DNA of 64,000 nucleotides from Echinarachnius parma (taxonomy: Eukaryota; Echinodermata; Echinoidea; Clypeasteroida; Echinarachniidae), in assembly GCA_037951105.1 (NCBI GenBank), contig JBAMJV010009384.1, positions 1-64,000 on the forward strand. The letters are read 5' to 3'. The position numbers were made by a program, and so were the translations under genes. Positions within the stretch are counted from its first letter, which is position 1. Every line of letters begins with the position of its first letter. This document shows, in pieces, positions 34,843-46,400 of the stretch. A model generated the notes under the pieces. The model was not told where the DNA came from, did not search any database, and worked only from the letters and a program-made list of their open reading frames with translations.

Positions 34843-35334
34843 AGTGAACTTGATTTCTAAATTGAGTTCCGCGCATGACCATCGTGTACACGTCGGATCT
34901 TTCTCTATTGTGATGCTTAATTTCCAGATAATGATTACCGGAATTTTTAATCTTTGGAAATATTCATCACAAATAAAGGAAGTACAGAGAGCTATGAGTT
35001 TCGTTTCTTCATGGCTATCAAGCTTTAACCATGAATATTTCCGAATTACCGCCCTTCTTTTGTTTCTTTCTCTTTCTCAACACTTTCAAAGTCTGTGATA
35101 ATTCCAGCATTTTTAAGAGCACTGGAGCGCCTCCTGATATTTAAATAACTAGCAAATTACCCGTCACCAGATCTTTGAGTAAGATAATGTTGTATGTTGT
35201 ATATTTGTATTTCGTTATTTTTTGTATCTATCCTGTAAAAAACATTTGGTCAATTAATGGAATCTCTGTTTGAATGGTTATGATATGATTTAATAAGTGT
35301 ATAATTAAAAATACAATCTCATATTCACAGGCAT
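34843..35334. other. AT-rich stretch, no gene seen
   Basis: No recognisable coding sequence or repeat; a single plus-strand frame of 84 codons at 34844 lacks protein-like features. Confidence 0.4.
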
Positions 35335-35343
35335 ATGCGTACA

Positions 35344-36330
35344 CGGGGGGGGGGGGGTTCAAATTTCACTTTGATGAAAAAGGGCTGTTTTGGGGTTTCC
35401 CCCCCCCCTCAAAAACATATTCACGGACACCATGAACCCCCCTCACAAATTCTTTACCGACACCCCCGCCCCCTTTTTCACCAGTACCCCCTCTCGAGAA
35501 AATCTTCATCGACACCCCTCTCGCGTCGAAAAATATTCACCGACAACCCCCCCCCCTCGAAAAATCTTCTCCTACACCCCCACCACCCCCCTTCGAAAGA
35601 ATCTTCACTGTTACTCCCTCTCAATAAAATCTTTACTGACACCCCCCTAGAAAATTCTTCACCGACAACCCCCCCCTCCTCGAAAAATCTTCACAGACAC
35701 CCCCCCTTTCAAGATTCTTCACCGACACCCCCCCCCCCCCCCCCCCCCGGTGGTGATTCAATCTCATATTCAAAGGCATATGGGTACCGGGTGGGGGGGG
35801 GGGGGGTGAGGACACCCACCCCCCTTACAAATTCTTCACCGACACTCTCCCTCGAAAATTCTTCACCGACAGCCCCCCCCCCCTCCCCACTCGAAATACT
35901 TGACCGACACCTGACCCCTCAAAAATGTTGGTTGAGGAAATAACCACCCCCCCCCCCCTCAAAAAATATTCACGGACACCCACTCCCCTCACAAATTCTT
36001 CAGCGACACCGAAAGAATCTTCACTGGTACCCCCTCTCGAAAAAATCTTCACTGACACCCCCCTCGAAAAATCCCCCACCCCCCATCGAGATTCTTCACC
36101 AACATCCCTCCCCCCTTCGAAAATTCTTCACCGCCCCCCCCCCCCACGAAATATTTGACCGACACCACCCTCGAAAATTTTTCACCGACACCCCCCTCGA
36201 AATACTTGACCGACACCCCCTCGAGTTACTTGACCGACACCCCCCTCGAAATACTTGGCCAACACCCAGCCCGTCGAAAATTTTGGTTGACGCAATAACC
36301 CCCCCTACCCCCCCCCCCCCCTTGTAAAAA
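35344..36330. repeat. C-rich minisatellite, unit about 24-27 bp
   Basis: Roughly 30 variant copies of the pattern 'ttcaccgacacccccctcga' with C-runs of 3 to 18 bases. At 35755-35815 a short piece repeats the left edge ('caatctcatattca.aggcat'), so the array may have been internally duplicated. Long plus-strand frames (such as 35335-35943) are Pro/Ser/Thr artefacts of the repeat. Confidence 0.85.
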
Positions 36331-37351
36331 CCCTAGGTATGCTGCCAGCGATCACATGTCAAACAATAAACAGTATTAATTAAATCGTTGTCAAGTAGAT
36401 CAATAACCCTAATTCCTTGCTCTTCTTGTTTACACGTTATTTACAAAAAGCACACATTTTTTATACTTCAGTACAACAAAGTATGCACTTCGAGCAAACA
36501 TTTACAATTAGCCTGTATTCAGAAAATTAAACCAGTGACAGAGAGAAACCTATTTTGGTAGCCGTATACCCTGTTTTGCCAATTTTGCGAATATCGTGTT
36601 GAAAATGTGAACAAAAATCACCGATCAAATTCAGTCATGCATATACGGACATGTACAATCACACGAATGTGTGTACAATGTAGTAGATTGTGCGTTGACA
36701 ATGCACAGATGCCGGACCTACAATATTCCGCTACTCTGTATATAGTCTATGCAAATTTCCCGCCCGACGGTCGCTTTCGCTTTTGGAATGTACCGTCCGT
36801 TTCTTGATAGAAATACATATATTTCATCAGATTTGTTTTAATTCTATTCGAAAATCAGTCATTACAATTTTTAAATCCATATTATTTAAAAGTTTGAAAA
36901 ACAACAATTCGCAAGCAAATTACGATAGTCTTAATTCAGGCGCACACAGCGGCACACGTGTTATTTCCGATTTGACAGGCATACGATAATGTGCGTAAGT
37001 AATTTACAACGTATCGATTCCAGGCTGAACAAAGACTACATAATGAAAGGTCATTTCAGCAACACACTTTTCACGGTACTTCCGTCGCAAGCATGTGCGA
37101 TGATCAGCGCTCGACGCGACTGCATGGCAAATGAACGTGGAATATTGGCCGATTCATAACTGACCACTGGTCAAACTGACCCCGACCTGACCCAGACCAC
37201 AAACCTCTATGGGTCATCACCAATCACTACCCAAAGTTTGATGTTGGTGCCTCAATGCACTACGAAATGCATAGATGGAGAGACAGACAGACAGACGTAA
37301 TCGGCTACTTTAGTATAGTAGATAATTAACAATTCCCATTTTATCTTTTAG
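36331..37351. other. Region upstream of the first identified CDC16 exon
   Basis: AT-rich, with the octamer/E2F pair at 36749-36765 and a strong donor-like site (ATGTGC|gtaagt) near 36996. The expected N-terminal coding exon (about 15 residues before HQYDSAVFW) was not recognised here or further left. Confidence 0.35.
36749..36765 (+). promoter_or_regulatory. Adjacent POU octamer and E2F-type site
   Basis: ATGCAAAT (36749-36756) runs directly into TTTCCCGCCC (36756-36765), a good E2F consensus. It lies about 590 bp upstream of the first CDC16 exon found. E2F control would suit a cell-cycle gene, but the transcription start is not established. Confidence 0.35.
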
Positions 37352-37406
37352 CATCAATATGACAGTGCAGTATTTTGGGCTGATAAAGCTGTAACGCTTT
37401 CCAAAG
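37352..37406 (+). CDS. CDC16: CDC16 exon (HQYDSAVFWADK segment)
   Basis: Acceptor tatcttttag, donor gtaaga. 18 codons plus one base (phase 1). Corresponds to the human segment QYQSALFWADKVASLS, so one short coding exon should lie upstream. Confidence 0.93.
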
Positions 37407-40400
37407 GTAAGATCTTTTGGCAGTTAACTAGTTTAAAATGATCCAATTTTTCCAAAAGTGATATTTGAGACATAAATCATATATACCAATATCATTGTAA
37501 CATATTTTCGTAGAAAAATATTAGTGTTTACCTTATGATCTCAGGCTAGCTCTTTAAACTTTTATTTTCTTTCATGTTTAAAAAATAAGATAATAATCTT
37601 GCAACTTATAAATTTGGGGTTGCAAAAGGTGGACAATAACTTTAAAATAATCTTCACTCTTTATTTGATGACCTAAAAAAAATAAATTGAAATATACTGG
37701 CCCCAAAATTTATTGCATAATGATAAAAAAACTTAATATATTTTTCAAAATCTTACCCAATTTTCATAAAAACTTATGGATTAATTTTGACATAGAAAAT
37801 ACAATATGTTCAACTGGTAGGAAATTGTCTTTTTGGTAATCAAGTTGCCAAATTTGTTATTGAATTCTTTATGAAATTTAACTTAAATCTTTACAGGTAT
37901 TAAATCTTTGGATGAACTGACTGTAAAGACCCTGCTACTATATTTTTGCTCTTAAAGTGATAGTTTAGTATTGGTTTAGAGGGCGCTTCAGGAAATAATT
38001 AATTCGTGCTCGTCAAACAAGTGTAATACTAGGAAGAGCACATGATTTTAGAGGAATTTAGCCCCGGGTTGCCAAAACAGAACTCATTAAACTCATAAAA
38101 CGCCCTCGTAAATTATTGAGTTCAATGCATAATCAAATGCTAAATGAGTATAAATAATTGTTTAAGATTGTTCTTAAGTTTCATGTATGTGTTCAAATTT
38201 CTCTTCCTCTGTACTGTTTTCGGTTATTTTTTTGTTATATTCATCACTTTATTACTTTATGTTACCAAATTGAAGGTGATGTTGGGGATGTGTACATGCT
38301 GGCCCAAAGCCTGTACCACACAAAGCAGTACCACAGAGCAGCACACCTCATCAGGAACAGACGATTAGACAGGGTGAGTTTATGCAGGCTCGACACTAGC
38401 ACTTGCCCGGGGCAAGTAAAAAATTGATGTCGGACTAGTAAAATTTCATAAATGGTCTAGTTTGCTTGCCCAATTAGGCAACTTAAATTTCTCGTCAACA
38501 ACGAGAATAGAATGTAGTTCCTAATATGAAAATATCATCCAGAAGTAAGCGGGCAAGTAAATGTCTGTTTGGGCAAGTAAAACTTTAAAATGTTTGATTT
38601 TACTTGCCCGAACAGGCCAGTTGAGAAAAATGTTAGAGTGGAGGCTTGGTTTATGATGCAAAATACTGCTGGAAACGGCTTATCTACTATAATAACGCCT
38701 GCGTAATAAAATGAAGGTAAATATAGGGCCTAAATGTTCTAATTTTGATCCTAGCAGAATCTTCTTCAGAGGCTAAACAAAAATGTTTAGGCCCTTAGGG
38801 TGAGTTTATCGCGGTTTCTTGGTTGGTTAAAGGATGAAAAGCTCTGGTTGGAACATCACTCAACCAAGGTGTGTTAGAGAGTCAACCGGAGAAGACCACT
38901 TCAAAATAATCAAGCTTGCAGCTATTTAATTTCTGTTTCAATATCATAGAATCTTTAGTTGATGTCAGTGAGTAAGGGAGTGTGTTCCAATCACAGGCCG
39001 TGTTAGGGGAAAATATCTTCTGTAAAAAAAAAACGTTACCAAATTCATGCTGGTTAATGATTTCCAACTTTTTAAAGCAATTCACTATACAACTTGCTGT
39101 TATTGAAAATAACTTTTGTATAATCTCAGTCACAATAAATTGTGTATATTTTCGTTTCCATTTGCTTTTTATAGAGTCACAAGGCAGGAAGATATTTAGC
39201 AGCAAAATGTTTGGTAAGACTTTTAAGATTATTTTGTACAAACTTATTTCATACATATAGCATCAAGTATTCTTGATAAACCTCTATTTTAATCACATTC
39301 AGCGATATTTCTAGTTGTTATTGGAATCCTGAAACCCACTAGTCTGATTATAATGAAATCGTCGGGTGAGAATGAGACAGATTCTAAGTAGCATTTTGTA
39401 CTTCAGAGATAATCATCTTTATTGTTTGAAAGCCAAGAAGAAACCAAATGTGGCTATCATTTTTATTCAATGAATATCCCCCATATAAGACGTTTAATTA
39501 TTATCTGGAAAATTTGCATCATGGGATGCTCCAACATAAAAGATGGTATTGGTTTAGCGTAACTTATAAAAAGCAAAACAAAACCAACTTGACACTCTTC
39601 TTACTCTCACCCAAGAAAATAAAATCTAATTTATACAGGGATGTAAGTTACCAGATTAATCTGAAATTCTAGATATTGTATTTTTACTTTTCCCAATTTT
39701 TGTATAAACAAATATGTATTGTAATATACCAGGGTCACTGACAAAATACGCACTGGCTGATTGGGGTCAGGGCCACCAGAAATTTTTCACTCTTGTCAGA
39801 TTAACTGGCCCAACTGGGCAGCAAAAATTAAGAAATTTTTGATATTTTGCTTTGTTTGTGACCACAAACATTTACAAAAGTACAGAATATATTCGCCTGG
39901 CAGATCTTACGAGAACCAAAAATATGAATTTCTACAATCGTTTTGTCATTAATTCAAATATATTATTTTAAAAAATCTAAAAACAGGCAGCAGTGAAGAA
40001 CTGGGAGGAGGCCCTGAATGTCCTGGAAGGGTCAGAAGAGGGCGACATTACCATTCTCCAGGAGAAGATTGACGAGAGCAGAATGGAGGACCAGAAAGAT
40101 GCAGAGGACAAGATTCCAGTCGAAAATGTAACTAGATTATACAGTAACTAAACTGGGCTCCAAAAGAAACTTATCACTTCTTCAGAGCGACACACATTAA
40201 AATCCAAAACACAATAATTAATCATAATTGGGCATAGATTAGCTTAAATACTCCTTAGCAAGCTCATCTAAAAAAAAGTATGTTTGCTTTAGTCAACAAG
40301 AATTTTAAAAAGGTGAAATCGCAAAAGGTCATTTTTCAAAAATCACAGAAACTGCTTGGCTTTCCGGGCACAGAGCTTGGTACGGACAATAGCCAGTCTA

Positions 40401-43400
40401 GTAGTTACATAACCCGCTTTGAATAGCTATTGAAAGTTCTGAATAGACCGACTTTCGTGGAGGTTCGCAGCGAGCAATTTCTGTGATTTTTGAAAAGTGA
40501 CCTGTAGTGATTCCATCGCATTTATCTCTTCTTTGGCGAAAGCAAACTTAAAAGTTTTCAGATATGCTTTGTACGGAGAATGATATCTTATCTGTGTCTA
40601 AATATGATTCAAATTGATGCTATGGATTTTAGTGAGCGTCACTCTGAAAAAGTGATAAGTTTCTTTTGGAGCCCAGTTTATTTATACTTTTAGTTTTCTT
40701 TTAGAAATTGTCATGCTCTCAAAAAATCAATTTCTCTGAAATTCTGTTACATGTGTTTTATTAAGGGCAAGAAACTAACCCTTTTCCTTATATTAGTGGC
40801 CAGGATGGTTAAGGAATGTTGAGATTAATCACATTTTTGGTGGCTCAGTACCAGAATTGGATGGCCCCAATACAGCAGCAACAAATATCTCCATACATTT
40901 TCAGGCCCTGGCCACTAAGAAATTTAGGGTCATTCACTTTATCGGGTATCGTACCTCAGTTTTTTAGACTTTCAATTTGTTTATATTTAAAGGGATCTAG
41001 AAACAATGCTTACTTGGAACTTACTAGCAGTTCTGTCATACCTCATTGGATCTGTGTAACCAATGGAAGCATGTAATAGGTTTAAATTTTCCAAATTTAT
41101 ATTTCCTGAAAAACATATTCATGATTGAAGTGTTTGGATTTTATATTCTCCACTGGATAATTTAAACTGTCTACAAAAATCAGTGCATTGAGTAAATATA
41201 ACTGCATTTTTTTATTATTGCTCGGTCATATAACATTTATCTACCATTGAATTTTCACACATTACTCGGTGGACATATCAGATTAGAGAAAAAGACATTT
41301 TATCAAGTCCTATTCAGTCTTTGCACGTGGCAACAAAGTTTTTAACCAGCCCAGTATTAATTACTAAAATGCATTTATTTTCATTTGTACAGGTTGAAAG
41401 TGCCATGGCACTATTGAAAGGCCAGATTTATGAAGCTCTGGAGAATAGAATACAGGCCGCCGAGTGCTATAGACAAGCTCTGTTCCACGATGTCCACTGC
41501 TACGAGGCATTTGAGCTACTTGTGAAACACCAAATGCTAACTGCTGAGGAAGGTATGTCAAATGCACGAGGGTTATCTGATTGTATCTACAAAGTCACGA
41601 GTTTAGATACATTGGCTGCTTTTGCCCTGGTTTTGTGCAATAGACAAGCTCTGTTTCATGATGTGCACTGCTACAAGGCATTTGAGCTACTTGTGAAACA
41701 CCAAATGCTAATTGCTGAGGAAGGTTTGTCAAGTATAAAAGGAGTGCTATTTGATTGTATTTACAAAGTCACAAGTTTAGATAAAAATTGCTTTTGACCT
41801 GGTTCTGTGCTATAGACAAGCTCTGTTTCATGATGTGCATTGCTACTAGGCGATTGAGCTACTTGTGAAACACCAAATGCTAACTGCTGAGGAAGGTATG
41901 TTAAGTATAAAAGGAGGGTTATTTGATTGTATTTACAAAGTCATGAGTTTAGATAAACTGTTTTTTGCCCTGGTTCTGTGCTTTGGACAAGCTCTATTTC
42001 ATGATGTCCACTGCTACAAGGCTTTTGAGCTTCTAGTAAAGCACCAAATGCTAACTGCTGAGGAAGGTATGTTAAGTATAAAAGGAGGGTTATTTGATTG
42101 TATTTACAAAGTCATGAGTTTAGATAAACTGTTTTTTGCCCTGGTTCTGTGCTTTGGACAAGCTCTATTTCATGATGTCCACTGCTACAAGGCTTTTGAG
42201 CTTCTAGTAAAGCACCAAATGCTAACTGCTGAGGAAGGTATGTTAAGTATAAAAGGAGGGTTATTTGATTGTATTTACAAAGTCATGAGTTTAGATAGAT
42301 TGTTTTTGCCCTGGTGCTGTGCTTTGGACAAGCTCTACTTCATGATGTTTCATGATGTGCACTGCTACAAGGCATTTGAGCTACTTGTGAAGCACCAAAT
42401 GCTGACTGCTGAAGAAGGTATGTCAAACAGAGGAGTTTTAGGATATGGTTTTATTTTCGCAATAAATATATGAATATACTGTACTTTTATCATAAACTGG
42501 GTTCCAAAAGAAACTTATCACTTCTTCAGAGCGACGCTCACTAAAATCCATAGCATCAAATTGAATCATATTTAGACACAGTTAAGCTATCATTCTCCTT
42601 ATGAAGCATATCTGAAAAATTGAAAGGTTGCTTTTGCCAAAAAAGAGAAAAATGCGATGGAATTGCTACAGGTCACTTTACAAAAATCACAGAAACTGCT
42701 CGCTGCGAACCTCCACGAAAGGCGGTCTATTCAGAACTTTCAATAGCTATTCATTCAACATCAAAGGCGGGTTATGTAACCACCAGGCTGGCTATTGTCC
42801 GTACCGAGCTCCGTGCCCGGAAGGCGAGCAGTTTCTGTGATTTTTGAAAAATTACCTCTTGCGATTTCACCTTATTCTATTCTTTGTTGACTAAAGCAAA
42901 CATAATTATTTTAGATGAGCTTGGTAAGGAGTATTATATCTATTCTATGCCCAATTATGATTCATTTTTATGCTTTAGATTTGAATGTGTTTCGCTCTGA
43001 AGAAGTGATAAGTTTCTTTTGGAACCCAGTTTATATGTATATAATCATAATATAATCTTTATTTCATAATTGTATGGATCTGAATTTAAATAAACTTGAA
43101 ACTAGTAGGCAAGTAGTTTTCAGCAGTATTTGTCTTCATTCTTATATGTATTCCTATACAGAAAGGGACCTTCTTATATGTATTCCTATACAGAAAGGGA
43201 CCTTCTTATATGTATTCCTATACACAAAGGGACCTTCTTTTGGGGTACTTGATCGGGTTAAATTAGCCTGTAGCGCTCTATTTAGTAGAGCAGCTTTGGC
43301 TAGTATGCTCCCCTGGGAGTTGAGATGGTGCACAAGAAAATTGTGCGGGTTCGAATTGTACCTGGTGACCAAGGGTAATAATGCGCCTCTGAATAGGGTA

Positions 43401-46400
43401 CCTAGGTACATGACGCTCTATAAATGCTACGTATTATCATTATTATCTTTATTTGTATTAATATACAGAAAGGGACCTCCTGCAGTCATTACCCATTGGA
43501 GAGCAGTGTCCTCTGGATGAACTGGACTTTGTCAAGAGTCTGTATCAGAGCATTCTGAAAAAGGTAATTAGTAACATCATTATCTATCTCTTAATGAAAA
43601 GCAGTTTCTACTACATATGTACTTGATCAGTGCAGAATCTCTATAACCAAATTGTTTTAACAACATTTATCTCCTAAAACATTTTACATATATGACATTG
43701 TGTTTTGAATTAATGACATATAGCCTGCAAAGAGTCTTGTAGGTTTATGTATGCCAATTTATGAGTGATAAGCATAATCTTTAAATTAAAATGGCTTATT
43801 GAAAGGAGCAAAGAATGTTGGGCTTTGCCTAGAATCCATCTTTACAATGCCGGATTGCTAGACTGGTGCTCTCACCATTGAGCCACAAAGACCCTTTGAT
43901 GGTGGTTCTTCCCAGAAACTAAACCTGACACAAATCCTATAGGATATTAAATTAAGCAGGATTTTGTGTTATCTATTTGCATAATTGAGCTGCTAAATTT
44001 GCTGCTCATCTAAACAACATATTTGTAAAATTACTTTTTGTCTTCTTTTTTTTTTACAACAAACTACTTTTTATCCGTCTGATTTTTTATTTCCAGTATG
44101 ACAAGCCAGTGTCGATGAAGCTGCCAGAGTGCCTCGCGATTCTCACAAGCAATCTCGATGTCCAGACAAACACTGCAGAACGACATTACTACAACTGTGA
44201 CTTCAGGTCCAGCTACAAGATAACACAGAGGTAAGGGACCTGAATTGGTTATTGATCTACTGATTGATTGATCGTTTGATCAATCAATCAATCAATTAAT
44301 TAATTGATTATTCAATTATTTGCCACAAGCATTTTTCTTTTTCGTTGTAGACACTTTCCACAAAAGACTTTCTTTTTATCTATGTTGTTACTCTAGTAGA
44401 GCTGAAGAAATCTAATTGTTCATTAGAATGTGTTTTTATAATTTCCATATTAACACATCTTTAAAGGGAGTGCCCCTCTTTACCAAAAATGCCAAAATGC
44501 TTCAAATTTGGTACAGATCTGCATAATACTTTTATTATGCTGCATATGAAATTTCATAGCCGTAGGTGCCATCATTCATAGCGATCACTGCTGTTGTGCA
44601 GATCTCTCTCGTTGGTGGCACTATCTATTATGAGTGGTGGGCATCACATCACCGATCTCGATGCATCACATTCATACTACATACACTATCCAACAGCGAA
44701 CGTAGAGGGAGCTAGACAGATTATTGTGAGGTTCGGTTATTAAACCGTCGTCCAACATTTTATTAATCTATAAGTAATAACAAAATTCATAAAATTCATA
44801 ACTCCACCAAAATACATTGTCAAGTCCTAATCTGATCTTATAATTATTTGGGGCCCAAATAATTAGCTGATTTTTCAAAAAATTTAAAAAATGCTTGCAC
44901 TTTTTTCAAAAATTGTCAAAAGCATTTTTAAAATAGTTATTGATGATCTCTCTATTTAATCATTATTACAATAAGACATCACATGCATTATTTTGTATGA
45001 AAAATGGTTGAAGCCAATGCCTTTTTAGAAAGCACCCTCTTGTGTTTTAATGGCTCTTTTTTTTAATGATAACGGGCTTTTTACTTAGTCGTTTGTAATT
45101 TTGTATACATTTCGAGCATGGTGGAGTTATAACTATTTAATAGTTTATAACGTTACTGTCCAGGTTTGGTTACTAAAGTTCAGCTATACCAAAACTGTAC
45201 TACCCCTTTAATATGGCAACATATATTTTGTTGGCTTGCAAAAGAGGGGCACTCCCTTTAAATAGCGTAATCAACACTAAATCAGAATGACAAATAAATA
45301 AGTATCGTCTTCCTTTCCTTTTACTCTAGCGTTCTAGAATCAGACCCCTTCCATGAAAGATGTCTTCCAGTCCATGTCGCAACTCTCGTTGAACTCAAGA
45401 AATCAAATGGTAAGGCAACTCAAAGTAACTAATGCATACAATTAGTCAGGTTTTGTAAGTTGTATAGCATTCCTTAGCGTGTATTATGTACCGAAAAGTA
45501 AAGCATAGTAACTAAATTTCTGGAGATTAGATCAAAATGAGACAGATACATAATTTATATTTTTTTCAGATTTGAGTATCTTACAGAAATGTGGTATATT
45601 TATTTCTCCTAATAGTGTGCTTTTCTTTCGTCTGTACTTCTTTTTTTACTTCTCAGTTTCAAAATCTCTTTTTCATTCCTTGCATTTGTTCATCTATTTT
45701 CTGTGGATTGTTTGTTGTAAATAATGATATGAACATTTATATAGCGCAGCTACTATAAATATATACTCTACTGCGCTTAAATGATTATTCAATTATTATT
45801 ACCCATGGTCATCAGGTACATTTCAGAACCCACACAATGATATTGCATACTTTCTCAACCCCCCGGGGAGCATACTAGCCGAGCTGCCACTGATGATCAT
45901 GATGGCGCTAAGGCTAATTGACACCCGACCATGGTACCCATTTATACACCTGGGTAGAGAGCAGCAATTGTGGATTAATTGTCTTGCTGAAGGACAAACG
46001 CAGTGCGCCTACACAGGGTTCGAACTCGGGATCTCGGGATCAGAAAGCGTGCACCTACCAATCTTGCCACACCACGTCCACACGTGTTTTGGCGGGGTCC
46101 ATTGTTGTTTAAACTCTATTTCTTTCATCTTCCAGAACTTTTCTACCTGGCTCATAGGCTGGTTGATTTACACCCTGACAAAGCGGTCTCCTGGTTTGCA
46201 GTGGGCTGCTACTACTACCTTGTGGGCAAGAATGAACCAGCAAGAAGATTTCTGAGGTATTTCCTTTATTTTGTCCCGTGAAAGAACTTCACAATATTAG
46301 GGATATTAGTTATTATACATGTACCTATATAAGCATACGACTAATTGGCAATGGTTTGAATCCAGAGATTTTGCAAACAAAATGATTGATTTGCTGTAGG

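Noticed and set aside
35335..35943. 202-codon plus-strand frame, Pro/Ser/Thr-rich
   Set aside because: It is entirely the C-rich minisatellite read through; no splice or start context and no non-repeat part.
41467..42430. 171-bp period compared with alpha satellite
   Set aside because: Coincidence of length; the unit is CDC16 exon and intron sequence.
41865..42473. 202-codon frame that looks like a repetitive protein
   Set aside because: It is the tandem exon-fragment array including intron parts; real only if introns are retained. Described as a repeat.
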